Shown: positions 19,920-28,965, counted from the first letter of the stretch. The stretch is 64,000 nucleotides of DNA from Planctomycetaceae bacterium (GCA_024742875.1 JANSXP010000016.1:1-64000); one strand, 5' to 3'. Translations and numbers: made by a program. Notes: a model not told the origin generated them from the sequence alone.

Positions 19920-20807
19920 TCAGGCGGGCTGCGCAGCAACAATCTCTGTCCCCACGCCCGTGTCGGAGTAAATCTCCAGCAGCACTGAGTGAGGCATGGA
20001 GGCGTCCACGATATGCACTTTGCGAACACCCGCATCGAGGGCATCCAGTGCGGCTTCCACCTTGGGAACCATGCCTCCGGCAATGATGCCCTGGGCGATC
20101 AGCTCGCGGACCTGTCCCACATCAACATGGGCAATCCGGGAATCAGGATCATTAACGTCTGTCAGAATGCCGGGGATGTCACTAAGGAACACCAGCTTCT
20201 CAACGTTTAAGTCACGAGCAACGGCCGCTGCCGCCGTATCTGCGTTGACGTTAAATCGGTGGCCCAGTCTGTCCAGAGCGATACTGGGCACGACGGGAAT
20301 TGTCCCCGTTGAACAGACACGCCGCAGCGGGTCCAGATGAACGTCGACCACGCGCCCCACATGGCCCAGGTCGATTGGCTCACCGTTTTCTCCAGGCAGT
20401 GTGAGCTTTTCGGCCACCAGCACGTTTTCGGTTTGAAAATGCAGGGCCGTCGCCTGAGCGCCCTTGCTGACCAGACTGTCCACGATGCGTGCTGAGATAT
20501 CGTTGACCAGCACCTGGGAGGCAATCTCCAGTGTCCGGGCGTCCGTGTATCGCCGGCCTTCCACGAACCGTGACTCGATTCCGGCTTCTGCCATCGCTGC
20601 GCTGATGGCTTTGCCGCCGCCGTGCACGATGACCGGTCGCATGCCGACCGCTTCCATGAACACCACGTCAGTCAGCAGGCTGTCCACGCTGTCCGGCTGG
20701 TCGAGTGTGCTGCCACCCAGTTTGACGACGACATAACGGTTGCGAAATCGTTTGATCCAGCCAAGGGCTTCGACGAGGACTTTGGCTTTGAGGATGGCTT
20801 CCTGCAT
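19920..20807 (-). CDS. argB: Acetylglutamate kinase
   Basis: The 295-residue enzyme phosphorylates N-acetylglutamate with ATP, the second step of arginine biosynthesis. Visible family motifs are [11 protein letters not shown] near the N-terminus, [11 protein letters not shown] (about 60-70), the regulatory/substrate segment [45 protein letters not shown] and [14 protein letters not shown]. Its length and the Lys and Gly-rich loops agree with the amino-acid kinase family. No other arginine genes are near, so it is a single-gene unit here. The N-terminal helix ([15 protein letters not shown]) is like that of arginine-sensitive forms, which suggests feedback control, though this is only an inference. 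Confidence 0.96.
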   Translation of the reverse strand: MQEAILKAKVLVEALGWIKRFRNRYVVVKLGGSTLDQPDSVDSLLTDVVFMEAVGMRPVIVHGGGKAISAAMAEAGIESRFVEGRRYTDARTLEIASQVLVNDISARIVDSLVSKGAQATALHFQTENVLVAEKLTLPGENGEPIDLGHVGRVVDVHLDPLRRVCSTGTIPVVPSIALDRLGHRFNVNADTAAAAVARDLNVEKLVFLSDIPGILTDVNDPDSRIAHVDVGQVRELIAQGIIAGGMVPKVEAALDALDAGVRKVHIVDASMPHSVLLEIYSDTGVGTEIVAAQPA

Positions 20808-21353
20808 GAATGAGCGGGCCTGTACGTTCGCATTGAAACGGGCGATTCTACGAGGCCCAGGGGCACAATCAACGCGCTGCCAGCAGCGTGTGTGAGCTTT
20901 TGCGATTCCGTCGCGCAGGACGGCGGTGGAAACTGCCTGTCAGTGGGGGCATGGCTGACTGAGGGCCCAGTCCAGCGGGATGTCGTTGCGTCGGGGCCGT
21001 TGCTGTGCCGGGGCCGTTGCTGTGCCGGGGGGGCCGTTGTGCCATCGCAGCCGCGGCGGTGCGGGGACGACAGTGAAATCTATCCGTCACACGCAGGTTT
21101 CAACCGATCGACAGCGGCCGGGCTGGCGTCATGCCAGGCAGGCAGACCGCTTGGACAAAGCTTCCGGCGAACAATATCGATTGTCCTGAAACCGGTTGCA
21201 AAACAGTTCGGCCGGATCGGGCGACGGACACGACCATCGTCCCGTCAGGACCTCTGCAACCCATTTCGTGGGGGAAGGCGGATCCTGTGTGGGCTCGGGG
21301 TTTTCCTGCTGCTGACCGGCGAAACGATCCAGCCGTCTCGCCGGTTGCCCTCG
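20808..21353. other. Intergenic region between argB and csrA, no gene seen
   Basis: It holds the argB promoter side and the downstream region of csrA. The open frames here give Arg/Gly/Cys-rich products unlike real proteins. A short tandem repeat lies at 20993-21043, and an inverted repeat ACCGGCGA (21315-21322) / TCGCCGGT (21338-21345) just past the csrA stop could be part of its 3' end, though no T-run follows. Confidence 0.45.
20993..21043. repeat. Tandem repeat of a 17-base unit
   Basis: Two exact copies of GGGGCCGTTGCTGTGCC (20993-21009, 21010-21026) are followed by a degenerate third copy. It lies in the gene-free stretch between argB and csrA. It could arise by replication slippage; no function is evident. 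Confidence 0.8.
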
Positions 21354-21575
21354 CTAATTCAGGCAATCACCTGATGGAGCGACCGGCAGGTCCAGGACAA
21401 ATGATTCGGGTGCGGGTCCGAAGTCTCGTTCGAGGACTTCCTTGCGGACAATTCGCACGTTTCGGGGGGCGTCAATCGAAAGACGGACGCGACCGCCTTT
21501 GACTTCAGACACGGTCACGAAGATGTTGTCGTCAATCTGGATCGACTCTCCCTGCTTTCTGCTCAGTACTAACAT
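21354..21575 (-). CDS. csrA: Carbon storage regulator CsrA (RNA-binding)
   Basis: ATG 21575, preceded by GGAGG, gives a 73-residue protein beginning MLVLSRKQGESIQIDDNIFV, an unmistakable CsrA/RsmA start, with VRLSIDAPRNVRIVRKEV in the core and the Arg needed for RNA contact. CsrA binds GGA-containing hairpins in mRNA leaders and controls translation and stability of genes for metabolism, motility and surface structures. The C-terminal extension (ERDFGPAPESFVLDLPVAPS) is longer than in enterobacteria. Its own leader has three GGA motifs and a strong hairpin, suggesting self-control. The longer frame to 21677 has no CsrA similarity. Confidence 0.95.
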   Translation of the reverse strand: MLVLSRKQGESIQIDDNIFVTVSEVKGGRVRLSIDAPRNVRIVRKEVLERDFGPAPESFVLDLPVAPSGDCLN

Positions 21576-22191
21576 GTTCCACCTCCAAGTGAATTTTTGA
21601 CATTCCTTTATCAGTGCCACAGAGTGAACCGCAAACTGTGTCACTCTGTATCGCACCAAGTGCAAATTCCGGCCCAAAAATCGGCAGAATCTGCAGTTCT
21701 CCTATAGGTGATACGCACCAGGGACTCATTTCCTTTCGCGTTGTTCCCAAATCAGCGGGAAAAAAACTCAAAAGAGGGTATTCCCTCCCTCCCAAACAGC
21801 CGTGTGGACTTGCGGTGGGAGGCGAATTGTTGCAGTGTTGCATTTTGCCGCACCAGGGGCGGGGTGCTCTGTGCGGTGTTGCTGCAGTGTGCACGTGTGC
21901 ACGCCTGTCACACTGACTGGTGATGCAACGTGCGAAGGTCTGATTTGGCAGACAAATCCGGTCAGGAACGCCGACTTGTCAACAGATTCCAAGGCGGACC
22001 ATCGGGAGATTGATTCCCGCTATGGCGGGGGTAGAATCTGCGATAAGGGGCCAGAATCGGGCGAATTTCTGTCTTTGCCGATGTGCTGCGAACAGTTGCG
22101 GATCCAGAAACTTTCGAATTCGCAACGTTGGAATGCTGCTTGCAGCGCGTAACTGATTGTCCCGGCTGACAGATCTATGGAGTTCACAACA
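21576..22191. other. Divergent intergenic region between csrA and the first tatA
   Basis: About 600 bases without a believable gene. It contains the csrA leader at the left and, at the right, the leader of the TatA-type gene. The middle (21700-21800) is A-rich on the plus strand and is a plausible place for promoters in both directions. Open frames of up to 120 codons exist but have no recognisable features. Confidence 0.45.
21619..21649 (-). promoter_or_regulatory. Hairpin in the csrA leader
   Basis: On the minus strand, ACAGAGTGA pairs with TCACTCTGT (nine perfect pairs) around a 13-base loop, 44 bases before the csrA start. Between it and the ATG lie three GGA triplets (at 21606-21604, 21586-21584 and 21580-21578), one inside the Shine-Dalgarno sequence. 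GGA motifs in the leader are how CsrA represses its own mRNA in other bacteria; that it does so here is inferred. Confidence 0.5.
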
Positions 22192-22413
22192 ATGTGGAAC
22201 ATGTTTGAAATGATTGACACAGCATCCACCCAGGCACTCATCGGAATGGGGGGCCCCTGGGAAGCCGCGATCCTTGCTGTCATCGTGCTGGTGTTGTTTG
22301 GCAACCGCCTGCCCGGTGCGGCCAAGTCTCTGGGCCAGAGCTTCACCGCCTTCAAAAAGGGCGTGAAGGAAGGTGTGGACGAAGAACCGCAGCGGGTCGA
22401 GGACAAAGAGTAA
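22192..22413 (+). CDS. tatA: Twin-arginine translocase subunit, TatA/Hcf106 family (first copy)
   Basis: The protein of about 73 residues has one N-terminal membrane segment, EAAILAVIVLVLFGNRLPGAA, then the amphipathic helix KSLGQSFTAFKKGVKEGVDE and a charged tail. The F-G-x-x-x-L-P hinge is the family hallmark. TatA subunits assemble with TatC to move folded proteins, such as cofactor-loaded enzymes, across the inner membrane. ATG 22192 is preceded by GGAG nine bases upstream; ATG 22177 would overlap that site, so I prefer the inner start. A second TatA-type gene follows after 135 bases; no tatC is seen here. Confidence 0.88.
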   Translation: MWNMFEMIDTASTQALIGMGGPWEAAILAVIVLVLFGNRLPGAAKSLGQSFTAFKKGVKEGVDEEPQRVEDKE

Positions 22414-22548
22414 AGGCTGGCCTGCCACTGACTCGATCGGTCGAACGGCCGCAGTTCGGCGCTGCGTTCCGCCATACGGGTTGGGGATGTCCGCCGCTCG
22501 CGAAACCGGCTGGTTTCACAACATCATCACAGATGAAGGTTCGCACTG

Positions 22549-22875
22549 ATGATCTGCAGTTTTCTCGCTGACTTTGCCACCGGCACTCTGGCGTTCGGTT
22601 TTTCTCCCGGGCCTCAGGAGATGCTGGTCGTTGGCATCATTGCTCTGCTGCTGTTTGGCAAGCGACTGCCGGAAGTGGCACGCAATCTCGGCAAGGGACT
22701 ATCAGAGTTCAAAAAAGGGATGAACGGCTTTCAGGACGAAATTCGGTCGGCCAGCAATGAGCACTCCAGCATCGACTACCAGGGAACATCCGGCTCCACG
22801 GCCGCCAGCCGGCCGGTTCCGGATCTGGAAGACGATGATGAGTTTCAGGCTCCCAAGTTCGATCTTGATGACTGA
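22549..22875 (+). CDS. tatA: Twin-arginine translocase subunit, TatA family (second copy)
   Basis: The 108-residue product has a short N-terminal extension, a membrane segment (EMLVVGIIALLLFGKRLPEVA) with the F-G-K-x-L-P hinge, the amphipathic helix RNLGKGLSEFKKGMNGFQDE and an acidic tail ending EFQAPKFDLDD. It may be a second TatA or serve as TatB; the short tail favours TatA. AAGGT seven bases before the ATG is a fair ribosome-binding site. Paired with the gene at 22192, it suggests subunits with divided roles, perhaps for the many secreted redox enzymes of planctomycetes. The downstream tatC must lie elsewhere. Confidence 0.9.
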   Translation: MICSFLADFATGTLAFGFSPGPQEMLVVGIIALLLFGKRLPEVARNLGKGLSEFKKGMNGFQDEIRSASNEHSSIDYQGTSGSTAASRPVPDLEDDDEFQAPKFDLDD

Positions 22876-23146
22876 TCACCGATCAATCGATTCGCGTCTG
22901 ACTCCCGCCTGCTGGATGGCTCGCGGCTCGAGCCACAGCCCACCGGCGACAACTGCACGCCACAACAGAACGCCACAATCGACCGACCAGGTGCGACTTC
23001 AGCAAACACACACGCAGCGATTGCGCCGAACCGAAGCGCCCACAGGCAACACGTGAATCCTGTTTTGTATTCGACCCCTGAGAGTGTGCCGTGCGGCTGC
23101 TCCTGCCTGAGTTCATGATCCTGCAGCCTGATTTGACGTTGGTCGG

Positions 23147-24016
23147 CTAGATGCCCAGCTTGACGGCGTCTTCAATGGCCACGCCCAGCCCCAGTTTTTC
23201 CGGTGCCGCGTTGTACTGCTCCATGGCTTCCGGCAGCAGTTCCCGTAACGCCGTCGCGCGGCGGGCGTCGGAGGGATGCGTGGACAGAAATTCGATAGGT
23301 GCGCCTCCTTCTTTGGCCTGCGAGAAGCGTTCCCAGAACTGCGGCGCTTCGGACGGGTCGTAGCCCGCTTTGGCCATCAGCAGTACGCCGATGTGATCCG
23401 CTTCCAGTTCATGTTTTCGACTGTATGGCAAAATGGCGCCGTACTGCGCGCCCGCGCCGTAGGCTGTGAGCACAATCTGCTGAGTCTGTTCATCTCGTTC
23501 CTGCAGCACTTTGGACAGCGCCTGTTTGGCGGTGTTCTGAACGATCTGATGAGACATTCTTTCGCCGCCGTGACGTGCGATGGCGTGAGCAATCTCGTGC
23601 GACATCACCACGGCCAGCCCTGCTTCCGACTCGCAGATCGGCAGCATGCCCGTGTAGACGGCCACCTTGCCACCGGGCAAACAAAACGCATTCTGTGTGG
23701 TGTCTTCGATGACGTTAAATTCCCATTGGAAGTCTGGTCGATTGGCAACGGCGGCAATCCGGTTGCCCACTTTGCGGACCAGATCGACGGCCGCCTGATT
23801 CTGTGTCAGCGGTTCCTCTTCGAGCACCTCCTGATAGGCCGTCAATCCCATGGCATTTTCTTTTTCTGCCGACACGAGGACCAATTGCTTTCGCTCGGTG
23901 TGGGGAGTGGCCTGGCAGCCGATGGCGATCAGCACGCAGGCCATCACGCCGCCGCCCAGCATGGTGGCGGTCAGGCGATAGGAATGGGGCCGTTTGGGGG
24001 CAGATGAGACGTCCAT
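23147..24016 (-). CDS. M48-family zinc metalloprotease, lipoprotein
   Basis: The start at 24016 gives 289 residues with a membrane or lipoprotein signal (ATMLGGGVMACVLIAIGC, Cys34). The zinc motif HEIAH (140-144) lies in VVMSHEIAHAIARHGGERMS; the third ligand Glu is in KHELEADHIGVLLMAKAGYD, and the C-terminal STHPSDARR is also typical. These features match the LoiP/BepA/Oma1 group of M48 peptidases, which act in the periplasm in envelope protein quality control. It converges with the second tatA gene across 271 bases. No clear Shine-Dalgarno sequence is seen; the longer frame to 24082 starts in poor sequence. Confidence 0.9.
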   Translation of the reverse strand: MDVSSAPKRPHSYRLTATMLGGGVMACVLIAIGCQATPHTERKQLVLVSAEKENAMGLTAYQEVLEEEPLTQNQAAVDLVRKVGNRIAAVANRPDFQWEFNVIEDTTQNAFCLPGGKVAVYTGMLPICESEAGLAVVMSHEIAHAIARHGGERMSHQIVQNTAKQALSKVLQERDEQTQQIVLTAYGAGAQYGAILPYSRKHELEADHIGVLLMAKAGYDPSEAPQFWERFSQAKEGGAPIEFLSTHPSDARRATALRELLPEAMEQYNAAPEKLGLGVAIEDAVKLGI

Positions 24017-24159
24017 GTCACAGTCCGGCAGGAAGGGGCGCGAGTTGGGCGAATCATAGACAGTGGGCCCGACTGGCAACAATCTGAGTTGTTTGCCTGC
24101 AAAAACAGAACGCGTCCTCGATCTGCCGAGCGCAGGGCAGACCTGCAGGTCCTGCCGAT

Positions 24160-24858
24160 TCAGGAGACTTCGAATCCACCAGTGGGCAGTTTTTCGATCA
24201 TCTGCGGCAGCAGCGACGAGCGAATTTTCAGTCCGTCGACGAATGGCGATTCCATGTGCAGTGACTGTGAGGCATTGAACATTCCCGGCAAAAACCGGCC
24301 GCCTTCACGGGGCAGGAAGCAGCCGTATCCACCATAGGAAATCAGTCGTTCCACGCGTCCGGGAACAACTGCGGGCACACTGGGGTGCGGTGACTGGCTG
24401 ATGTGAATTCGGGCTCCCAGAGGAAGTCGCCAGCGACACTCAAACCGCATGCCCCCGAGTGAATAGTCTGTGATAGTGATCGGGCGGCGGTTGGTGCCAT
24501 CGGCTTCCAGCATCCAGCCCTGCCACTGACATGGGTAACGAATACTGTCCCGCAGTTCCCACCACGAGTTGGACACCATGCTTTCGGGAATGGGGGCATT
24601 CAGAAACAGGCCCAACTCCCAGCCGCCGTCGGCTGGACGGCACCAGTGCACGATGCCTGTATTGGGCGTGGTGTTGGTCAGGTCGCGGCAGAAGAAAACG
24701 ATGTTGGTCCGCGTGCCGAATCGCAGCGGACGATCGGTCAGGATTCTCAGATCGCCTCGCGCCACGTCGATGATCGACACCGGCAGCGGATTTCCGCTGG
24801 GCAGGCAGATGGCGGCACACAGGCCGCTCGACAGCTTTCTGACTTCCTCGCGATTCAC
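24160..24858 (-). CDS. PilZ-domain-like protein
   Basis: The C-terminal half has a PilZ-like arrangement: RDSIRYPCQWQGWMLEADG, then TITDYSLGGMRFECRWRLP. PilZ domains bind cyclic di-GMP through an R-x3-R and a D/N-x-S-x-x-G motif; D-Y-S-L-G-G is intact, while the Arg motif is R-D-S-I-R. An N-terminal part (SIIDVARGDLRILTDRPLRF) may be a second, degenerate PilZ module. The start is uncertain: GTG 24858, with GGAA upstream, gives 232 residues, whereas the frame is open to a TTG at 25149 through Pro/Ser-rich sequence that looks non-coding. It would be a cytoplasmic second-messenger sensor. Confidence 0.68.
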   Translation of the reverse strand: MNREEVRKLSSGLCAAICLPSGNPLPVSIIDVARGDLRILTDRPLRFGTRTNIVFFCRDLTNTTPNTGIVHWCRPADGGWELGLFLNAPIPESMVSNSWWELRDSIRYPCQWQGWMLEADGTNRRPITITDYSLGGMRFECRWRLPLGARIHISQSPHPSVPAVVPGRVERLISYGGYGCFLPREGGRFLPGMFNASQSLHMESPFVDGLKIRSSLLPQMIEKLPTGGFEVS

Positions 24859-25274
24859 AGTGTTGATTCCAGACGCGTGTCCTGCACTGGCTGACTGCAG
24901 ATTCGGCGAATCCGCAGGAGCAACCCCGGGGGTTCGATCGAACGGAACACCTGGTGCTGAACTCTGCCAATCCGGCGCCGTTGTTGAAACTGTTAAGCTG
25001 AGCCGGTTGTTCGGGTTCTGACTGATATCGGCCGTAAATATCTGTGTGCAGGTGGGAAGTCCCGGACATCGGCATGGCGTCGTTGCCGGGTGGACCTTCC
25101 GGCAGATCCCCGACAAACGTAACGGAGGGGGCGCGTGCGCAGCTCTCAATTCCGGGGATCACCGACTGCCGACGGCGGATTGCATGTGCAAATGGCGTCT
25201 GCGGACTACAAACCGGTGTCGGAATCTCTACCATGGCCGCCAGGTGCGGCAATTCACTCTGGGACCTGCCTCTA
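24859..25274. other. Divergent intergenic region or N-terminal extension of the PilZ gene
   Basis: The stretch lies between the PilZ-like gene and the CopD-like gene. The PilZ frame remains open to 25149 and the CopD frame to 25044, but neither extension contains recognisable protein sequence. Promoters for both genes are expected here; I cannot place them with confidence. Confidence 0.4.
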
Positions 25275-25787
25275 ATGGATATGATTCTTCCTCTGATTTC
25301 CCGCTGGGCTCATGTGGGCACAGCCATCCTGCTGGTCGGCGGTACGGCGTTTTTCCGCCTGGCCGTCATTCCAGCGCTGGAAGGCGAAAACAGCGACCTG
25401 CTGGCGAAGATTCGGGGCAACTGGAAGAAGTTCGTCCACATCGGCATTCTCGTGTTTCTGGTCAGTGGCTTTTACAACTACATCGCCGTGGGAATCCCCC
25501 AGCACAAAGGTGACGGGCTGTATCACGCGCTGATCGGCACCAAGATGCTGCTGGCAATGTATGTGTTTTTTCTGGCTTCCGTTCTGGTGGGCAGCAAACC
25601 GAGTTCCCAGAAGTTTCGTAACGACGCCAAAAAGTGGACCGGCGTAATGCTGCTGGTGGCCGCCGTGATTGTCGGGATTTCCGGCTTTGCCAAAGTCCGC
25701 GGCGTGCCCGCCAAAAGCCCTGACGTCTCTGAGTCGCAGCCGTCGGAACAGGCGGGCAACTCTGACGACTCGGAAACAGCCGCGTAG
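25275..25787 (+). CDS. CopD-like four-helix membrane protein
   Basis: The 170-residue protein starts MDMILPLISRWAHVGTAILL and has four hydrophobic helices, with His residues near the ends of helices one and two (RWAHVG, KFVHIGILVFLVSGFYNYI), then a Lys/Ser-rich cytoplasmic tail. This is like the small CopD/DUF2269-type membrane proteins, some of which bind haem b or copper, but function is not settled. ATG 25281 is another possible start. It is followed after 3 bases by a thioesterase gene and begins a run of five plus-strand metabolic genes. Confidence 0.72.
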   Translation: MDMILPLISRWAHVGTAILLVGGTAFFRLAVIPALEGENSDLLAKIRGNWKKFVHIGILVFLVSGFYNYIAVGIPQHKGDGLYHALIGTKMLLAMYVFFLASVLVGSKPSSQKFRNDAKKWTGVMLLVAAVIVGISGFAKVRGVPAKSPDVSESQPSEQAGNSDDSETAA

Positions 25788-25790
25788 CGT

Positions 25791-26237
25791 ATGACAGGTT
25801 CGGTCCCCATTCCCTCGGCGGCCAAAGAGGCCCTGGCAGACTTCACAACCATCACATCGCTGCCTCTGCAGTGGGGTGACATGGATGCGTTTGGTCACGT
25901 CAACAACGTGGTCTACATTCGCTGGTACGAGTCCAGCCGCATTGACCTGCTCAATTCGTTCGACACCGAGGCCAGCATGGCGCCCGGCGGACTGGGGCCT
26001 ATTCTTGCCTCTATCACGTGCGACTATAAGCGGCAGCTGCATTATCCAGACACCGTTCATATCGGTGGTCGTGTGGGCCGCACGGGCCGCACCAGTTTTG
26101 ATCTGGAGCACGCCGTCTACAGTGAGCAGCTGGACGCGATCGCGGCGACCGGTAAGTCGGTGGTGGTACTGTTCAACTACGACACCAATCGCCCCGTTCG
26201 CATCCCCCCGAAACTGCTGGCCCAGTTTCAGGCTTAG
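25791..26237 (+). CDS. Acyl-CoA thioesterase, hotdog fold (4HBT family)
   Basis: The 148-residue protein contains the 4-hydroxybenzoyl-CoA thioesterase signature LQWGDMDAFGHVNNVVYIRW, with the catalytic Asp in GDMDAFGHVNN, and ends in a short basic tail. Such enzymes hydrolyse acyl-CoA thioesters in the cytoplasm, often YbgC/FadM-like members acting on medium or long chains. It begins 3 bases after the CopD-like gene and is followed by an SDR gene. The acyl substrate is not predictable. Confidence 0.9.
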   Translation: MTGSVPIPSAAKEALADFTTITSLPLQWGDMDAFGHVNNVVYIRWYESSRIDLLNSFDTEASMAPGGLGPILASITCDYKRQLHYPDTVHIGGRVGRTGRTSFDLEHAVYSEQLDAIAATGKSVVVLFNYDTNRPVRIPPKLLAQFQA

Positions 26238-26291
26238 GGGCGGACGGATTGCCTGTTGCCTTTGGAATCTGTTTTCTGCTGAAAGTCTGTC

Positions 26292-27077
26292 ATGACCTCG
26301 TCGCCCCGTACTGTCGTGATCACCGGTGGCGGCGGCGGCATTGGCTGCGCCACGGCGCTGCGATTTGCGGCCTCTGGCGATCGCGTGTTTGTCTGCGACC
26401 TGAGGTTTACCGACGATGTTCACGCGGAACTGACCGACGCTGGTGTGCACTGTGGCACGCTGGATGTCACCGATGTGACCGCGCTAACGGAGTTTGTGAA
26501 TCACGCTCGGAACACGACAGGCTGTCTGGATGTGCTGGTCAACAATGCGGGAGTGGGGCTCGTCAAGCAGGCACCCGATGTCAGCGAACGCGAGTGGGAT
26601 ACGGTGCTGGACACCAATCTGAAAGCCGCATTTTTTGGCTGTGGTGCGGCCATTCGGCACATGCAGACCCAGGAGCGTGGTGGCGCCATCGTGAATCTGG
26701 CCAGCAACGCGGGGCTGATGCCCCGCAGTCACGATCCGGTGTACTCAATCAGCAAGCAGGCACTCGTGGGACTGACGAAAAGTCTGGCACTGTGTCACTC
26801 CAAAGATCGCATCCGGGTCAACTGCATCTGCCCTGGCCCGGTCTCCGGAACGCAGTTGATCCAGGAAAACTTTGAAACCGGAGCAGATCCTGACGCTGTT
26901 GTGCGGCAGCTGATTTCTGCCAGTCCGCTGGCTCGCTCCTGGGGGCGGATGATGACGCCGCAGGAAATCGCGGCCAGCGTTTACTTTTTGTGCAGCGAAG
27001 AAGCCTGTATGGTGACCGGCACGGCCATTGCCATTGACGGTGGTAAGTCTCTGGGAGTGCCGCCGGCGGCCGATTAA
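26292..27077 (+). CDS. Short-chain dehydrogenase/reductase (SDR)
   Basis: This 261-residue oxidoreductase has a Rossmann nucleotide motif TGGGGGIG, the Asp for NAD(H) preference at the end of strand two (VCDLRF), NNAG, Ser in NLASNAG and the catalytic Y-S-I-S-K (VYSISKQALVGLTKSLA), with the substrate loop NCICPGPVSGTQL and the terminal AIDGGKSLG. All catalytic residues are present, unlike the SDR at 18301. It lies between a thioesterase and a pterin dehydratase gene on the same strand. The substrate is unknown; FabG-like or sugar/alcohol dehydrogenases are both possible. Confidence 0.92.
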   Translation: MTSSPRTVVITGGGGGIGCATALRFAASGDRVFVCDLRFTDDVHAELTDAGVHCGTLDVTDVTALTEFVNHARNTTGCLDVLVNNAGVGLVKQAPDVSEREWDTVLDTNLKAAFFGCGAAIRHMQTQERGGAIVNLASNAGLMPRSHDPVYSISKQALVGLTKSLALCHSKDRIRVNCICPGPVSGTQLIQENFETGADPDAVVRQLISASPLARSWGRMMTPQEIAASVYFLCSEEACMVTGTAIAIDGGKSLGVPPAAD

Positions 27078-27152
27078 TCGGTTGTGTGCCGCGGATGTGT
27101 TCGGTTCTGTGCTCAGAAGTCTGTTGTCCATTTTTTGCCAGAGGAATCACTC

Positions 27153-27521
27153 ATGACCGCTCCGTCATCCAACGAAGAACTGCGCACCATCAAATGTGTT
27201 CCCTGTGAAGGGGGCGTCCCCAAACTCTCGCCGGAAGAAGCCGAGCAGCAGAACGCGCAGGTGGAAGGCTGGACTGTCCTGGGAGACCCTGATCGCATTA
27301 GTAAAAACTGGACCGTGAAGAACTTTGTGGCCGGCATGGCGTTCTTCGAAAAAGTCATGCAGCTGGCGGAAGAGGAAGGCCATCATCCGGATCTGCATCT
27401 GGTGGGCTATCGCAACGTAACCATCGATATCTGGACGCACGCTGTGGGTGGACTGTCACTCAATGACTTCATTCTGGCGGCCAAAATTGATGAACTGCCC
27501 GTTGATTTGAAATCCAGTTAG
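27153..27521 (+). CDS. phhB: Pterin-4a-carbinolamine dehydratase
   Basis: From ATG 27153 (GAGG eight bases upstream) the product is 122 residues. The family signature is clear: EEEGHHPDLHLVGYRNV, followed by DIWTHAVGGLSLNDFILAAK, containing the His-His-Pro active site and the downstream His and Asp. The enzyme dehydrates 4a-hydroxytetrahydropterin to recycle the cofactor of aromatic amino-acid hydroxylases. The N-terminal part has a short Cys motif (KCVPCEGG), found in other bacterial members. No hydroxylase gene lies nearby. It sits between an SDR and a LarA-like gene. Confidence 0.93.
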   Translation: MTAPSSNEELRTIKCVPCEGGVPKLSPEEAEQQNAQVEGWTVLGDPDRISKNWTVKNFVAGMAFFEKVMQLAEEEGHHPDLHLVGYRNVTIDIWTHAVGGLSLNDFILAAKIDELPVDLKSS

Positions 27522-27535
27522 AGGCAGAGGCGACC

Positions 27536-28801
27536 ATGTCACGTTTCCCTCTGATGTGCGATGTGCGACAGCACTTTGATGCGCCCCGTGTGTCGGATCC
27601 TGCGGCCGAAGTGCGGCGACAGCTGACCACGCTGCAGATGGAGAAACGTCTCACCTCCGGTCAGAGCGTGGCCATAACGGCTGGCAGTCGGGGCATTGCC
27701 AATATCGCCCTGATTTTGCGGGAGTGCGTGCGGCATCTGAAGGATCTGGGAGCAGAGCCGTTCATCGTGCCCGCCATGGGCAGTCATGGCGGCGGAAATG
27801 TGCCCGGCCAGCTGCAGGTGCTTCAGGGACTGGGTATCACGGAGGACTCCGTCGAGGCTCCCATCAAAGCGACGATGGAAACCGTGGTGGTGGCGGAAAC
27901 GTCTTTCGGAATTCCTGTGCACTTTGATCGGTACGCTCACGAAGCCGATCATGTGCTGGTGGTGGGACGCGTCAAGCCGCACACGCGATTCGTCGGACCC
28001 ATCGAGTCGGGTCTGCACAAGATGCTGCTGATCGGCCTGGGCAAACGCGAGGGGGCGGAGGTGTATCATCAGGGCATCATGTCGCACAGCTTCCCTGAGA
28101 TGATTGACTCTGTGGCGGAACGCGTGCTGAGTACGTGCGGAGTGATCGGGGGGCTGGCCATTCTGGAAAATGCCATGGACGAGACGGCGTTGCTGGAAGC
28201 GGTGCCGCCGGAGCGGTTTGCCGAACGTGAGCCGGAACTGCTGCAGCAGGCCATTGCCTGGCTGCCCACGCTGCCTGTCGATGACGTCGATCTGCTGATT
28301 GTCGATCGCATTGGCAAGAACATCAGCGGCGTGGGCATGGATGCCAATGTCGTGGGCCGAAAATTCAACGATCACGCGGCCACCGATCAGGACATCGCTC
28401 GCTGTCTGCGAATTTTTGTGCGTTCTCTGACGGAGCAGACACATGGCAATGCGTGCGGCATTGGTGTGGCCGAGTTTACGACGCAGCGGTGTGTGGACCA
28501 GATCGATCATGAGAAGACGCGGGTCAACTGCATCACGTCCAGTCACCCGGAGGTGGCCATGATTCCGATCACCTATCCCACCGACGCGCTTGCCGTGGAA
28601 AATGCTCTGAAGACCGTGGGGCGCGTGGCTCCCGAGGATGCCCGCGTAGTGCAGATCGCCGATACGCTGCACCTGTCCCGCACGCGAGTGTCCGCAGCCC
28701 TGTTTCCGCTGATTGAGCAAAACGACGGCATGGAACTGGTTGGCTCGCCCTATCCTTTTCCGGTGGATGAACGCGGGCAAATGTCCGACGTGCCTGGCTG
28801 A
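27536..28801 (+). CDS. LarA-like protein (nickel-pincer/DUF2088 superfamily)
   Basis: The 421-residue protein has an N-terminal LarA-like domain with TAGSRGIANIALIL and the phrase IVPAMGSHGGGNVPGQLQVL. A second region follows (VVGRVKPHTRFVGPIESGLH, then KMLLIGLGKREGAEVYH), with conserved His and Lys residues at places where LarA holds the nickel-pincer cofactor. LarA itself is lactate racemase; related proteins probably isomerise other 2-hydroxy acids, so the substrate is not certain. It starts 14 bases after the pterin dehydratase gene and ends the plus-strand run. No larB, larC or larE is visible in the window. Confidence 0.8.
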   Translation: MSRFPLMCDVRQHFDAPRVSDPAAEVRRQLTTLQMEKRLTSGQSVAITAGSRGIANIALILRECVRHLKDLGAEPFIVPAMGSHGGGNVPGQLQVLQGLGITEDSVEAPIKATMETVVVAETSFGIPVHFDRYAHEADHVLVVGRVKPHTRFVGPIESGLHKMLLIGLGKREGAEVYHQGIMSHSFPEMIDSVAERVLSTCGVIGGLAILENAMDETALLEAVPPERFAEREPELLQQAIAWLPTLPVDDVDLLIVDRIGKNISGVGMDANVVGRKFNDHAATDQDIARCLRIFVRSLTEQTHGNACGIGVAEFTTQRCVDQIDHEKTRVNCITSSHPEVAMIPITYPTDALAVENALKTVGRVAPEDARVVQIADTLHLSRTRVSAALFPLIEQNDGMELVGSPYPFPVDERGQMSDVPG

Positions 28802-28965
28802 GATTCACCCTCATGCTGTCCGGCAGCCATCCGACGACGCAGAAAATGGCAAAAGACGGAAAGGTCGCCTTGCAGACCTCCCGCCCTTTGCCGCCGCAGC
28901 GGTGACTAACACGATCGACCGAATGCCACAGTTGTGCCGTTCGGCCGGACCGCAACCTGCGACCA

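Noticed and set aside
20892-21374. Plus-strand frame of 160 codons between argB and csrA
   Set aside because: It runs through a tandem DNA repeat and over the csrA end, and its product resembles no protein.
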